From: Tritrichomonas musculus
Taxonomy: Eukaryota > Parabasalia > Tritrichomonadida > Tritrichomonadidae
Reading direction: 5' to 3'
Assembly (NCBI GenBank): GCA_039105265.1
Contig: JAPFFF010000019.1
Location: 1,272,501 to 1,336,500, forward strand
Length of the DNA: 64,000 nucleotides
In this document: in pieces, positions 49,007 through 59,923 of the stretch
How positions within the stretch are numbered: position 1 is the first letter of the stretch
Layout of the letters: each line of letters begins with the position of its first letter
The notes under the pieces: model-generated
What the model saw: only the letters and a program-made list of their open reading frames with translations
The model's database searches: none
Told to the model about the DNA's origin: nothing
Program-made: the position numbers and the translations under genes

Positions 49007-50802
49007 CAATTAAACTTTATTCTTTGCAATCAAGTGAGGCTGAAAAGCTCAAAAACAAAGACATAGAGATATGTGTTAATGATGTAGGCAATATTGATAT
49101 TATAAGAAATGAAGACCCAGATGATTACCCTACTTTTAGTTGTTTATATAACAAAGCAGAAGTAGACGAAAGAGTAGTCAATGGTTATATCGAAAATGGA
49201 GGAAAGCTTGAAGGCTTTGGCAATGTACATATTACACACAAATTTGCCAATTATTTAAAATATGTATTTAAAGGACCTGAAAAGACACCCCTATTAGAAG
49301 ACTCACTACCTGAAAAAGCAGAGTCATATAAGGAGTTGATAAAAGATGAACTTTGCGTAAATACCTTTAATGAATTTATTGAAGAAGAATCTAATACATG
49401 TGAGGCTATTCATGAGATGTATACCGAATTGATCTGTGCTGCTGATGGATATGAACAAGTATCAACAGATGAACAACTAGGACAAACAAAGGTTATTCGA
49501 TATCTTCAAGACCCTGTATCACTTCCAACACTCGAGCCTGACCCTTTTTTAGATGAGGCTGGTTATTCGAACCTGGGAGATTTATTGATGAATGTCATAA
49601 AGAATGAAAGAACTAACATGACCACAAAGAGATTCTTATATGAGGCTTTTAATGAATCTAACTTTAAAAATTTCGTATCAAGGATATCTCAATACCATTG
49701 GAATCTAGATAAATTGTCAGTAAAAAGAATAGGATATAGATACAAAGGGTGTACAGACTTGGTTGAGGCAGATCAAATTATTTAAGTAAGTAGCCCATGT
49801 GAATTCCTTGATATATATACAAGATACTACTTAGAAAATTGCAAACATACTCCTCAAAAACTTCAATATTTGCTGTTTTCGAGTGTACTAGGTTTAGGTA
49901 TCTCAAAAGCCTTAAAATTATTTCGACTATCCAAAGCTCCAGATAATAAAATAACTATTACTTATATTGATTGTAGTCAAATGTCAGTCACCTTAAATAA
50001 CCACTTAAATGACGTTCAACGAAATATCGAAGTACTCATGACTGTATTAAATGATTTGATAGAACAAGTATCGCAGATAAAATCCTGTGATTGCAATCAT
50101 GAAGAGGATGAAGGAGAAGGTGGTGTAGGTATCCCACAAGATGAGATTGATGAATTAACGAACTACCTAAGAAATCAAAATCGACATCTTGAAGAACATT
50201 TGGGTGATATTGATGAGAATATAAATATATTGAATCTTGGTGAACAAGTACAGTCATTTCAAGATGCTATGCATGATGTTGTTATGTATGAGGATGCAAT
50301 ACCTGATATAGCAAAACAAGCAATGGAACAACAAGACAAAGAACAACAAATACCAGTTTACAGACCTATTGCAGACCGTTCGAACGCTCTATATAATCAA
50401 GATAGTAATTATTTTTCGGACATCATCTATGAGGAATGGCGAGAAAGAGATGATAACTTGGATAGACTTGCAGGATGGAGACGAAATAGGAATGCTCCTG
50501 TACCTCAAAATTACATGTGGGATGTTGTTCATGATGAATGGGTTATGTTAAATATTTATTATCCTTTTGAGGAAGGTTGGAGAGAAGGAGCTAGTGAAGC
50601 AATAGTAGATGTATTAATACCAATCTTTGAAAAAGACCATAGAGGACATCTCAAGCATAGTGATAGATATGAAGAATGGGCGTACTTTCCAGAAGAGAAT
50701 TCATATCTACATATGCCAACAAATGAAATGTTATACCGTAATAGAGAATATCATGCAGAATTAGGTCAATATGTAGCTTGGAATATTGTAGATGAAGAAT
50801 AG
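49003..50802 (+). pseudogene. Fibre-like protein, copy A, first part (interrupted)
   Basis: Starts at ATG 49003 and reads 260 residues to a TAA at 49783-49785, then continues in the same frame (through SSPCEFLDIYTRYYLENC) for another 338 codons to TAG 50800-50802. The single in-frame stop implies one ancestral gene of about 600 codons. Features: acidic, with a helical stretch around residues 325-430 (NNHLNDVQRNIEVLMTVLND, NRHLEEHLGDIDENIN) that looks like a coiled coil with a CDCNHEED break, then Trp-rich units (YEEWRERD, MWDVVHDEWVM, LHMPTNEMLYRNREYHAEL). A further unit, LIWDMTHEEWVIL, continues past the TAG. No enzyme motif. Role as a trimeric fibre or adhesin-like structural protein is inference. 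Confidence 0.65.
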
Positions 50803-50897
50803 CAAGAACACGGATATGACTTCCAAGATGATGATTGGATTCATAATGAATTATTAGATGCTCCTGATAATTTAATATGGGATATGACACATGAAGA

Positions 50898-51695
50898 ATG
50901 GGTTATTTTATCACAACATTTGGAATGGATGGATGGCAAACACAAAACACCCCAGCAGTAAGTGCTCTTGTACGTGCAAGAAATATTTTTGTTCAGGTTT
51001 TTGGGGAAATAGTTTGGAATGAAGATAAAAGGCAATGGGTTTGGGAACCAAAAGATGACCCATCTCCAATGGCGTTATCAATCGAAAATACAAAAGAAGT
51101 CAAAACAGATAACTCTTCGGCAGTAGCAATACCTGACTTTGTCAAAGGGTTTGATAAATTCGATGATGTATTAAAATGCTATGGTGTTCAAATATCGAAT
51201 GATACTCCATCATTAGACCAAGTTAAACCAGTACTTGGTAAATATATTATAAAGGGTGATTTAGAAGTAAATGGAAAAATAATATGTGATTCTATTCCAA
51301 GTGGAGGTACCTTGAGTGGAGGTATAACAACAACTGATTGGTCTCTTGAAACAGGATACCCTGATTATTATTTAACTAATCAAGATATTCGACAAATACA
51401 ACATGGGATAGGTGATAAACATTTTAATGCTTTCCTAATTATTTTACGAAAAGAGTTAAAAGATGCAATAGAAACGATAACAGATGAAACAATAATATTT
51501 AAGATAATACTTCGAACAGATTCTTTATATTATGATGATAATAAATACTTTAAGGAAATATATATAAAAGTCATCAATGGTGTTATTCTATGTCCAGTTA
51601 TATCCTATAATAGTGAAACACGAAGATGTACATTATCATATAATGCATACAATGAACTTGATGTTGCAGAAGATTATTTATATATCATGTTTTAG
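50898..51695 (+). pseudogene. Fibre-like protein, copy A, middle part
   Basis: 265 codons in a different frame from the preceding segment, so a frameshift lies near 50900-50960 (the earlier frame reads up to HEEWVILSQHLEW and ends at a TAA near 50960). Contains another Trp unit (IVWNEDKRQWVWEPKDD), then GKYIIKGDLEVNGKIICDSI, a short beta-rich motif like those of phage tail-fibre and spike proteins, a Gly-rich TLSGGITTTDW linker, and a compact C-terminal domain (YYLTNQDIRQIQHGIGDKHF...YIKVINGVILCPVISY). It ends at TAG 51693-51695 and the same frame reopens downstream. An ATG at 50898 makes independent translation possible. Confidence 0.6.
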
Positions 51696-51740
51696 AAAAC
51701 ATTACCATTTAGTCCATTCGACCTCTATATAAAAGAAGAT

Positions 51741-53066
51741 ATGTTAATATATTATATGCTTAATCAACATTGCTTGGTATCTACCCAACCAGTTGTTAAA
51801 TGTGATATTATAGATGCTGATAATGCTTTAAAGTTGCAGAAGACAGATTTGTTTTTTTTTTTTTTCAAACCAACATCTATTAGTAATGAGACCATTAATG
51901 ACAAAGAATATTATAAATTGGTATATGAAATTCCTAATGATTATTATCTAATCGAATGCTTTAAATTTAAGTTCAAGGAGTTTTGTTTTGGAAATACATG
52001 TGAATTAGAATGGCAAATAGATGATATCAATACTGACAGGAATAAAGGTCATTGGGAAGGAAATAATTTTAGAGGTAGGCTGGCAGGTAATATTGTTAAC
52101 AAGCTTAATAAAAGGAATATCAACTATTATCATAATGACAACAGGACACATCTATGTTAAGTAATGATGAAGAATGATGAGATACATAATGAAATTATAG
52201 ATAGAGGAGAACATGGTATTTTATATAGTTTCTATGAACTTGCAAATAAAGAAGGAAAGATTACAACAAAAATACTCTTGAATAATAATGAGGTTATTGA
52301 TGGAGAAACTAACCATATTCAATGTATCGTGTTTCAAATGGGTGAACATAATAAAGAAACATATGAAGGATATGACTTGGTTGGTGTTGAGTGTAGATTG
52401 TTGGATTATGAAGAAAATGTTGTTAAATTTAATGAATTAATTCCAAAGATATCTCGTATTTATTTGGATATTTATTTGTCGAAGTCATCAACTCCTACTC
52501 GATTAACATTTATAATCAAACCAGAAATCCTCCATGTGTATGGTCAAGCTAATGCTAATGTAGACCTCATTGGAGATAAAGATACCAATGAACGTATCGC
52601 TTGTTATTGGAAAGATAGCCATATTAACACTGATTCCAGACATATTGAACTATATCATAGGAAAAGTATGACAGACACAATTGAAGAAATAAATTGGAAT
52701 CCACAAATAAATCCATTCGAATATATCATTAATCAACAATATTATGAAATATATCCTAATCCAAATGCAGCGACAACCCTCTACACTGATTACAATATAT
52801 GCTCATCAAAAATCATTACAGCTGATAATATAACAACCATGAGGAGTGATTTAAATGTAGTTGCTAATAACTTTGATGTTCTATCTTATGATGTAGGTAT
52901 ATTAAGACTTGATGTGAATAAGTTACAAATGGAAATGCTAGAACAACAATATATAACTCAGCACCTTCAAGCAGATATGAAATTAGTAAAAAAAAATGAG
53001 TGGAATAACATTAGCATTTACTATAGGAACATTCTTATGGGATGTTGCAGGAACTCTTCTCAGTGA
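51741..53066 (+). pseudogene. Fibre-like protein, copy A, second module
   Basis: Opens at ATG 51741 and is interrupted by TAA 52158-52160, then runs on in the same frame (from 52161) to TGA 53064-53066. Homologous to copy B: CDIIDADNALKLQKTDLFF matches CSIIKADNALSLGKSDVLY near 55740, and INQQYYEIYPNPNAATTLYTD matches IKQQFYEVSLNPNGATTLYTD at 56556. It contains a beta-rich first half and a helical segment (MRSDLNVVANNFDVLSYDVG...EQQYITQHLQADM), a probable trimeric coiled coil. A T-run (51850-51864) encodes five phenylalanines, likely slippage damage. Confidence 0.65.
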
Positions 53067-53283
53067 TAAGGGAGTTAATTGAGGTCGAAGGGCAATACAT
53101 GGTAATGACGATGTTTCCCATTATACATCATTAGAAGATTTATGTAGAGATTATGGAAGTACTGCACCTCAAAATGTTAGACTCGAAACTGCTGGAACAA
53201 TTCAAAGGGTTGTAGGAAGTGTAGAAGATTCAGCAACAAGATTAAATGGATGTTGGTCTCGGTTTCGAGAACTACTGAGGGTT

Positions 53284-53799
53284 TTGGATAGTTGGGACGG
53301 AAATAATGCAATGGTTGATATTGTGTTTGAACAAATTGGAGATTTAACAAATACAATATATGAAGAATTTCCCAATGCTATTATGCCAGAATGGCTAAGA
53401 AAGTTGTTAAAAGAAAGAGATATGAGAAGGTCAGTAGTTACACAAAGTGATACCCCTGAACCAGATTTAATCCCAAAGGTAATAGAATGGTGTGAAACTG
53501 ATTACCAAAGACTTGATGACCCAGAGAAATTTGAAGATAATTGGATAAACCTTTAAAAGGCAGTATTATCTTTATCTGCTACTGTGGATGTATGTAATAG
53601 AATGAGAGAATCAATGAAATTACCAATTGGTATCTTAGCTCATGAATTATCATCAGTCAAAGAGAAAGCAAATAAGAAGCACCCATTGGATGATATTAAT
53701 ATGGATGAATATATTAAGAAGAGTGAGGTTGAAGAATTATTAAAGGCTTATGATAATAGGATAAAAGCACTTGAAGTTAAATGCGCTAACATCGAATGA
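53284..53799 (+). pseudogene. Fibre-like protein, copy A, C-terminal part
   Basis: In a different frame from the segment ending at 53066, so another frameshift lies between them (the intervening 53067-53283 also carries homologous sequence, for example DDVSHYTSLEDLCRDYG). Internal TAA at 53554-53556 splits it. Homology to copy B is clear: LIPKVIEWCETDYQRLDD matches ITPIISWCEEEYKQLDE, and SATVDVCNRMRESMKLPIGILA matches SGAMDISNMFRDSLKPCFKLLA (57151-57220). The last 30 residues are a heptad-like helix. Confidence 0.6.
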
Positions 53800-53820
53800 G
53801 AAGTTTTATTTTTAACTAAA

Positions 53821-54120
53821 ATGAGTGATACTACTACAAGATTTATAGGAGATATACAGTTTAAGATAGGGGATGCTACTCGAAAAGGTAGCCAGTTATT
53901 AACCTTGAGTGACTTAGATAACTATGTACAGACAGGTCATTTATTTAATGAGGTCGAAGGTTTACCAGAAGTTGATATTAAAAATAAAAATATACAGTAT
54001 GTTTCATTTGAGTCTTCAACAACAACTTACAATATCCTTAAGTTTGTTAATTTGCCTGAAGACTTCATGAATAAGCTCAATGATATAAAAACCCAGACTA
54101 ATATATTAAGGTTGTCTTGA
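53821..54120 (+). pseudogene. Fibre-like protein, copy B, N-terminal part
   Basis: ATG at 53821, 22 bp after copy A. Reads MSDTTTRFIGDIQFKIGDATRKG..., a short domain with a QFKIGD motif, and stops at TGA 54118-54120 after a probable one-base shift. Twelve bases later the host sequence is split by a TA-flanked transposon. In copy A the equivalent segment reads IIFKIILRTDSLYYDD, here NILRL followed, past the insertion, by VYDTSGNLVKEFYIYV. Confidence 0.55.
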
Positions 54121-54131
54121 GGAAAAATATA

Positions 54132-54162
54132 AACTGCTTTCCAAATTTCCGTCCCTATCAAA
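54132..54162 (+). repeat. Left terminal inverted repeat of nested transposon
   Basis: 31 bp, a perfect complement of 55457-55487. Confidence 0.92.
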
Positions 54163-54889
54163 AAAATTGTGGGATATTGAGAGTATAAAAAAGTGGTTTC
54201 TATCAAATTCAATGATGACGGGGAAAAAAACACTTTTTTTTTTTTTTTGAATTTTGAATATATAAAAAAATAAAACATTTTATTAATCAAAAAGTCAAAA
54301 TAAAATTTTTTTTAAAATAAAATTAGTAAATTTGTATTATTATTTGGTCGAATAAATGAATGAATCATCTTATATAAAGAAACAGAGAAACATCTTATAT
54401 AAAGAACCAGAGAAACATCTTATACATTGGTGGCGCAAACTTTAATTAATTAATGTTGATTTTCATATTGACAATTATAGATATGATCATTTGAAATACT
54501 GATCTATTCCAAAGTCGCTAAAAAAAAATCTAAAAAAAGGGTAACCACATATGACCATTTGGGTTTCTTTCGGTGAAAATGATTTCGGACTTCTTTTCTA
54601 GTTTCTCTTCATGAATTTAAAATTTTTGGCAAATCTTAAACGGTTTATTATCATTTTAATTAATTTCTTATTATTTTTCATTTTTAAATGATATTTTTAT
54701 TATTATTTAAATGGTATTTGTATTCATTTTAAGAAATATTATTAATTTTGATTATAACTGCTTAAAATGGCGCCTTTTTTGTTAAAAATAAAAAAAGCGC
54801 CTCATCACTTCATTTAAAAAAATCGGGTCTAGAAATCATTTGCTAACAGTGATACTGCATGGAAGCAGCCTTTTTGGTTTAATTAAGAG

Positions 54890-55215
54890 AAAGAATTCAT
54901 GAAGAACAAAGAGATGGAAGCAGCTTTTCATTGTATCAAACATGAAATCAAGAAATATAAATATCAAGATTCAGTCCTTCGTACAATTAAAGAAAGAACT
55001 GACACATCGACACAATCACAAAATGCTGTTATTCAAGGAATGAACGAATTTAGATAAATTACAATCTGGTGGCGGAATCTTCAAAAGAACAACAATTCAA
55101 CCACGCTCAAAGAGCAAGACAGTCATTCAACTCTTGAAGCAAAGGATTGATGAGTGTGTTGAACAAATGAATGATCCTAAATTCAAAGAAAATGATGAGC
55201 TTATAAACCAAAAAT
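54890..55215 (+). pseudogene. Decayed coding patch in nested transposon
   Basis: Reads RIHEEQRDGSSFSLYQT, a frame change, YKYQDSVLRTIKERTDTSTQ and NAVIQGMNEFR, a stop, then in another frame GGGIFKRTTIQPRSKSKTVI and QRIDECVEQMNDPKFKENDE. It is protein-like but broken, about 110 codons in all. Probably the remnant of a transposase N-terminus or captured gene. Family not recognised. Confidence 0.45.
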
Positions 55216-55456
55216 AAATTTAAATATATTATTAAAAAATAGATAAGTATTAATTATAATTATTTATAAAATAATAAATATATGTTATTAAATTAATTTA
55301 TAAAAAATAAAAGAGTAATATTTATTTTTGAAATATATATATATATAATATTTTTCAAAATAAAAAACTCAAACATTTTGAATGTTTTATTTTTAATTGA
55401 TAAGATAAAATATTTTTATTTTTTTATTTTTGACTTTTTGAATAAATACTCAGAAA

Positions 55457-55487
55457 TTTGATAGGGACGGAAATTTGGAAAGCAGTT
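55457..55487 (-). repeat. Right terminal inverted repeat of nested transposon
   Basis: 31 bp, partner of 54132-54162. Confidence 0.92.
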
Positions 55488-56566
55488 TAGTATATGATAC
55501 AAGTGGTAATTTAGTCAAGGAGTTCTACATATATGTTAAGGATGGTCAAGTATACTCTCCTTTGATAACTAAAAGTAGTAATGGATGTAGTATAAATAAT
55601 AGTACCATTATGAGATATATGAATATAGCTTTTAATAGTAAACTAGACTTCAATCCATATACCTTGTAGCTGAATGGGGAGTTGAGCATAATGAATGAAT
55701 GAATAACTGATTCTTTACAAACAGAGAAGGCAATAAAGTGTTCTATAATAAAAGCTGATAATGCATTAAGTTTAGGTAAAAGTGATGTACTATACTTATA
55801 TAAGCCTACATCAACTAGTTAGGTCGTGATAGATAACAAGAAGTATTGGTTACTTCAATGGAACATAGATACTGGATATACTATACCTAATGACTTAGAG
55901 TTTAGGTTTAATGACTATTGTTTTGGTAATAAGTAGTTTTTATCATGAGATGGTACAAAATGGGTAGGTGATAACATACAAGGTCATATCAATGGTAGAT
56001 TTGTTAATGGATTAAATAAGGAGAATGAGTATGGTGAAGATGGTACCTACATACAAGTCAAGAGGAGTGAGAGGAACATGAAACTGATTAATAAGCCTAG
56101 TAACTACTCTCCTGATAACGTACTACATTACATGATTCATGGAGGTAAGTGCAAAATAGACAGTTTTGTAAAATTAAAGACAGGGGAGATAGAACCTTTT
56201 TCGAAATATGGTCTAGGCTATCAAACAAGTCAAGGAGGTACAAAAGATGGATATGATATTGAAGCAATAAGGTGCTATAAGATGAATAATGCTACTAAAA
56301 AATTAGAAACTAGTGCTATTGATGAACTCTACCTTGATATTACCCTTGAAGGTTCTAAAAATGCAAATAGGTTCTCAGTTCGACCTACTGGAAAAGAAGG
56401 CAATGGAGGAGACAAGGTATGGTTGTTCTTACATGGTGTACTTGATTCATGTGAACAGCTAGAATATACTTATGCAGCTACGACTGCTAATGACTCAAGG
56501 GATATTAAGAAATATTTAGCTTATGAATATGTTGACCCAATAGATGAGGTTCATTGGGATCATTAA
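55475..56566 (+). pseudogene. Fibre-like protein, copy B, middle part (many stops)
   Basis: Host sequence resumes after 55489. The frame reads VYDTSGNLVKEFYIYVKDG to TAG 55667-55669, then passes further TGA and TAG codons (between about 55695 and 55950) before an open stretch from ATG 56078 to TAA 56564-56566 (KLINKPSNYSPDNVLHYMIH, IDELYLDITLEGSKNANRFS). Homologous blocks in copy A: KAIKCSIIKADNALSLGKSD, LEFRFNDYCFGNK and VGDNIQGHINGRFVNGLNKE correspond to 51790-52125. Five or more in-frame stops make this part clearly dead. Confidence 0.6.
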
Positions 56567-57752
56567 GCAGCAATTTTATGAAGTATCCCTAAATCCTAAT
56601 GGGGCAACAACCTTATATACTGATTATAATATTACCTCCTCTATGATAATTACTACTGATAATATTACTACTACGAGGAGTGATTTAAATTTAGTTACCA
56701 ACAATGTAGATGTTATTAGATATGATGTTAACGAAATTAACACTGTTATGGAAAGTCTAAAAGGTAGAGTATCAAGGACTGAACAAGTTACTCAACATCT
56801 GGAGGATGATGTAGATAATATACGTATAGTCTCATGGACAGCATTAGCTTTTGGAGTTGCAGGTACTGCTGGGTCAATAGGTTCTATTGGTATGCAGCTA
56901 TTTCCAGATGGTATAAGCTTTCCTACCATAAAAGGTGGAGGATTCCTTAAAAGGTTATTCTCGCATAAGTCAACCAAAGGTATGAATGATTTAGTTAGAA
57001 ATAGTATTAACTTCATGCCAGGTACTACCGCAAGAAGCATAACCAAAGATATAACACCTATAATTTCCTGGTGTGAAGAGGAGTATAAGCAACTAGATGA
57101 ACTACCTTTTACTAATGAGAATGATAACCCTGATACTGGAACCTTGGCATTAAGTGGTGCTATGGATATCAGCAATATGTTTAGGGACTCACTCAAGCCT
57201 TGTTTCAAGTTGTTAGCTGAGAAGGTCAATGAGCTCGAGGCAGAGTTTGATAACTACCTTACTGTGGATGAAGCTAATGAAGGTCTAGAAGTACTTATAC
57301 GTAGAATAGAGACATTAGAAGGTGAAAATACCACCTTGAAGGCTACAATAGAAGCAATGGAAACTATATTAGCTGCTCTTGAAAATCCGCCACTTGATTG
57401 GAAAACCTATTATTCTTCTTTTACTGAGAACATTACTGAGTCTCATTCGATATATTTTAGTTTTTATTATGGTGATATCATGTTTCAAGTAGAAGCTACT
57501 ACAAATGACGGTGCACCTGTAGAAGATGGCGAATATTTGTTAATTTGGACAGATAAGAATCAAAAACAACATTATGTTAGATTAATAACTTATAACCATT
57601 GTGCTGGTGATAATGAATTGTATATGGATGAAATTTATGGCAAAGAAAATACAATTGCCTCTATCGGTTATGACATTCTTGTTGAAGACATAACACTTGA
57701 TTTAGATGACAAATATGAATCAAAATTTGATGCAGTATATATAAAGAATTAG
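56544..57752 (+). pseudogene. Fibre-like protein, copy B, C-terminal part (longest open stretch)
   Basis: About 400 codons, one frame away from the previous segment, so a frameshift lies at about 56544-56566. Order of parts: a NPNGATTLYTDYNITSS junction, a coiled coil (TTRSDLNLVTNNVDVIRYDV...EQVTQHLEDDVDNIRIV, about 56670-56830), a small-residue hydrophobic stretch (WTALAFGVAGTAGSIGSIGM), a SWCEEEYKQLDE segment, a long heptad helix (EGLEVLIRRIETLEGENTTLKATIEAM, about 57275-57365), and a beta-rich C-terminal domain absent from copy A (SHSIYFSFYYGDIMFQVEAT...EYLLIWTDKNQKQHYVRLI). Coiled coils capped by a beta domain resemble trimeric fibre or spike proteins; that is a structural analogy, not a recognised family. 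The frame is intact enough that a truncated product could be made. Confidence 0.65.
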
Positions 57753-57842
57753 GTACGAGATTCTCGGGTGGTACCTGTGCCGTTTTATAGATGGTGGGCA
57801 GTAGTGAGAACCATCGTGGAGAAAAAATATTTTTTTTTTTAA

Positions 57843-57922
57843 ATTTTTTTTAACTAGTTCGTGTTGACACGAGGGCCATTCGTGTAGTGTGGCCCCGCAG
57901 AAACCGACTAGTATATACTACT
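57843..57922 (-). repeat. Right terminal inverted repeat of the 9.3-kb element
   Basis: Complement of the left repeat with about seven substitutions. It begins after a T-run at 57831-57850. Confidence 0.88.
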
Positions 57923-59149
57923 TAAAGGTTTTAAGTCATTGATAATATAGCTATATCTAACATTTTTTTTTAAAAAAATCATATAGTAAACCATTATTTC
58001 CAGCAAAATGATTCATTTTGAAAATGAATAATGATTATTTTTTCATTATTTTTCAATTAACTTTAAGTTCGAGTATTTCGGGTAAAAAAGTGCAAATTTA
58101 ACCTAGTAAAGAAATGTGAACTAAAAAAAAAATAAACGTTAGAGTAAAATCTTTTTCTCGAAAAAAGTTCGAGGAATAATTTCGAGGAAGACCGTTTAAT
58201 TATCCGAGTTTACCCGGGACTCCCGAAAAGTATACCTGAAGATATTATAATTTTTTTGGAAAAAATAAAGCTCTCAATTTTTCACTCTCGAAATCTCTAC
58301 AATTTATTAATGAAACTTAAAATTTTTATTATTTAATATGTAACAAAAAATATATAAAATTTTGGCCCTGATCGTAACATACAATAATGAAATATATCTG
58401 ATTTAAAATATAAAATTTGTTCACTTTTTCAATTTAATTGAGAGCATGCGATTCAAATTCAAATCAGTCATAATTTTTTTTCATCTTTAAATTAAAGCAA
58501 ATTATATTAGAAAACGTTAATTATTCCCATCATATATCATAATTATTTGATCATTGAATAAGAAAATAATGAGAATCCAAAAATAGATATATTTGTCTTT
58601 TGAAATATTCAAATCAAAGTGAGAAACTATTTCATTTTATTTAATATGTTTTATGATATCTCTTAATGGAAAATAAACGATTTTCCCCATAACTTAAGTT
58701 ATAAATTATCATCATTTTTTTAAAAAAACATAATTTATGAATTTTTTTATAGTTTTAAAATCATTTCAATATGATAAATATAATTGATACCTTTTAATCT
58801 GAATTAATTTAAAGTTTACATCGAAAAAATAAAATTTGACATCAAATATATTATTTAATATGTTTAATAGAGATGATATATAAATTTCTTTGGTATTTAT
58901 GTTTAGATGATGTTAATTTATAATTATTTTTTTCACTCTTCAAGAAAACAAAGAAAAAAAGTTATAGTTATTTTGAGAAGGCATTAAACTTTTTCAAAGA
59001 AAAAATAATCTACTTTTATCTCATGAATGTATGTTACAAATTGAATAATATTTTTAGATCAAATATTAAATATTAAGCTATATATTATATTTCACTCATT
59101 AGTGTTTTGAATGAAAACTTTTCGCTTCAATACCTTTTTTTTTTCATTC
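57923..59149. other. AT-rich intergenic segment between two mobile elements
   Basis: About 1.2 kb without a gene. A loose inverted motif (CGGGTAAA near 58079 and TTTACCCG near 58210) and clustered TTCGAG/CTCGAA motifs at 58070-58200 are noted; no target duplication was found for them. Confidence 0.45.
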
Positions 59150-59157
59150 AATCTATA
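59150..59157 (+). repeat. Left 8-bp target duplication of hAT element
   Basis: AATCTATA, repeated exactly at 62335-62342. Confidence 0.9.
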
Positions 59158-59904
59158 TAGACTTGTTATTCTCCGATTATCGAGATCGATAATTGATTGA
59201 CTTTTTGATATCGATACATAAATATGCACAGATTCTCGAGATCGATTTCAGAGATCGAGAATTTTTTTTCTCAGCTTTTGATATCAGAATTTTCAATTAA
59301 ACTTTTTGATAAAAATATGATCGTATTTAAATCTCAAATATTTCATAAAAAAAAAATGTATTTTTTGATTTTAATCAAAAATAAACATCAATACATTCTA
59401 TTATTTATTTTTAGATTATAGCTCATATTTATGCCCTTTTTTTAAAATTTCTATGACATTCTATGCCATAACCTTTTATTCTAAAAAATATCAGAAAAAA
59501 ACATTTTTTTTATCATTATTTTTATAGTTTTTTCTAATTGAATTATATAACTTTTTCAAAAATTTTTATCTGATTTTCAAATAATTACGATAACTTTTTC
59601 TTAAAAAAAAAAAAAAAAAAAAGTATAAAAAATGTTAAAATTACGATCATAAATTATCAATTTTTTCTAAAAAAAATTGACCATGTCATTATATTTGAAT
59701 TAAAAAATGTAACCATGTCATAGATTTCTGAAGGTAGCTTTCAAAAAAACACGTTAATGTCATCGATTAAAAGTGCCATGTCATAGTGTTAAATCATTTA
59801 AAAAAAAGTGGTGTAATATGGAATTAATAGATTTTGAATGGCTTTATGAAAATTGTGAGATAATTTTACCACGTTTTTGAAATTTAACTTAATATAAAAG
59901 TAAT

Positions 59905-59910
59905 TCATTT
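59905..59910 (+). promoter_or_regulatory. Initiator (Inr) of the hAT transposase gene
   Basis: TCATTT, a perfect TCA(C/T)(A/T)(A/T) match; its A is 17 nt upstream of the ATG at 59924. Confidence 0.6.
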
Positions 59911-59923
59911 TATATTAAAAAAA

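Larger units (their letters stand above)
54132..55487. mobile_element. Nested 1.36-kb DNA transposon, TA-flanked (Tc1/mariner-type target)
   Basis: Perfect 31-bp inverted ends: 54132-54162 (AACTGCTTTCCAAATTTCCG...) and the complement at 55457-55487, with TA on each side (54130-54131 and 55488-55489). Removing it with one TA rejoins the fibre frame into KNIVYDTSGNLVKEF, showing that it hit copy B after the gene existed. The interior is AT-rich with a decayed coding patch (54890-55215) and a simple-repeat 3' part. The TA duplication points to Tc1/mariner or a related family; no catalytic domain is visible. The first and inner bases (AACT...AAATTTC) resemble the MITE at 17415. Confidence 0.88.
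48641..57922. mobile_element. 9.3-kb element with fibre-like genes, possible Maverick/Polinton derivative
   Basis: Ends are inverted repeats of about 75 bp (48641-48719 and 57843-57922) with about seven mismatches, starting AGTAGTATATACTAG and ending with the complement, so 5'-AG...CT-3' as in Maverick/Polinton elements. The ends are much richer in GC than the surroundings. Inside are a truncated minus-strand frame (48706-48987) and two tandem copies of a long fibre-like coding region (49003-53799 and 53821-57752), both riddled with stops and frameshifts. No polymerase, integrase, packaging ATPase or protease is recognisable, so the element cannot move by itself. No target duplication is visible at either plausible border. 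The Maverick assignment is inference from termini and protein style. Confidence 0.7.

Noticed and set aside
49003-57752. Alternative genetic code (stop codon reassignment) explaining the interrupted fibre genes
   Set aside because: All three stop codons occur internally, stops are not at matching positions in the two copies, and there are frameshifts as well. Decay explains it better.
48635-57928. A 6-bp target duplication for the 9.3-kb element
   Set aside because: Expected for Maverick/Polinton, but neither border choice (48641/57922 or 48644/57919) gives matching flanks: AGATTT versus TAAAGG, and TTTAGT versus ACTTAA.
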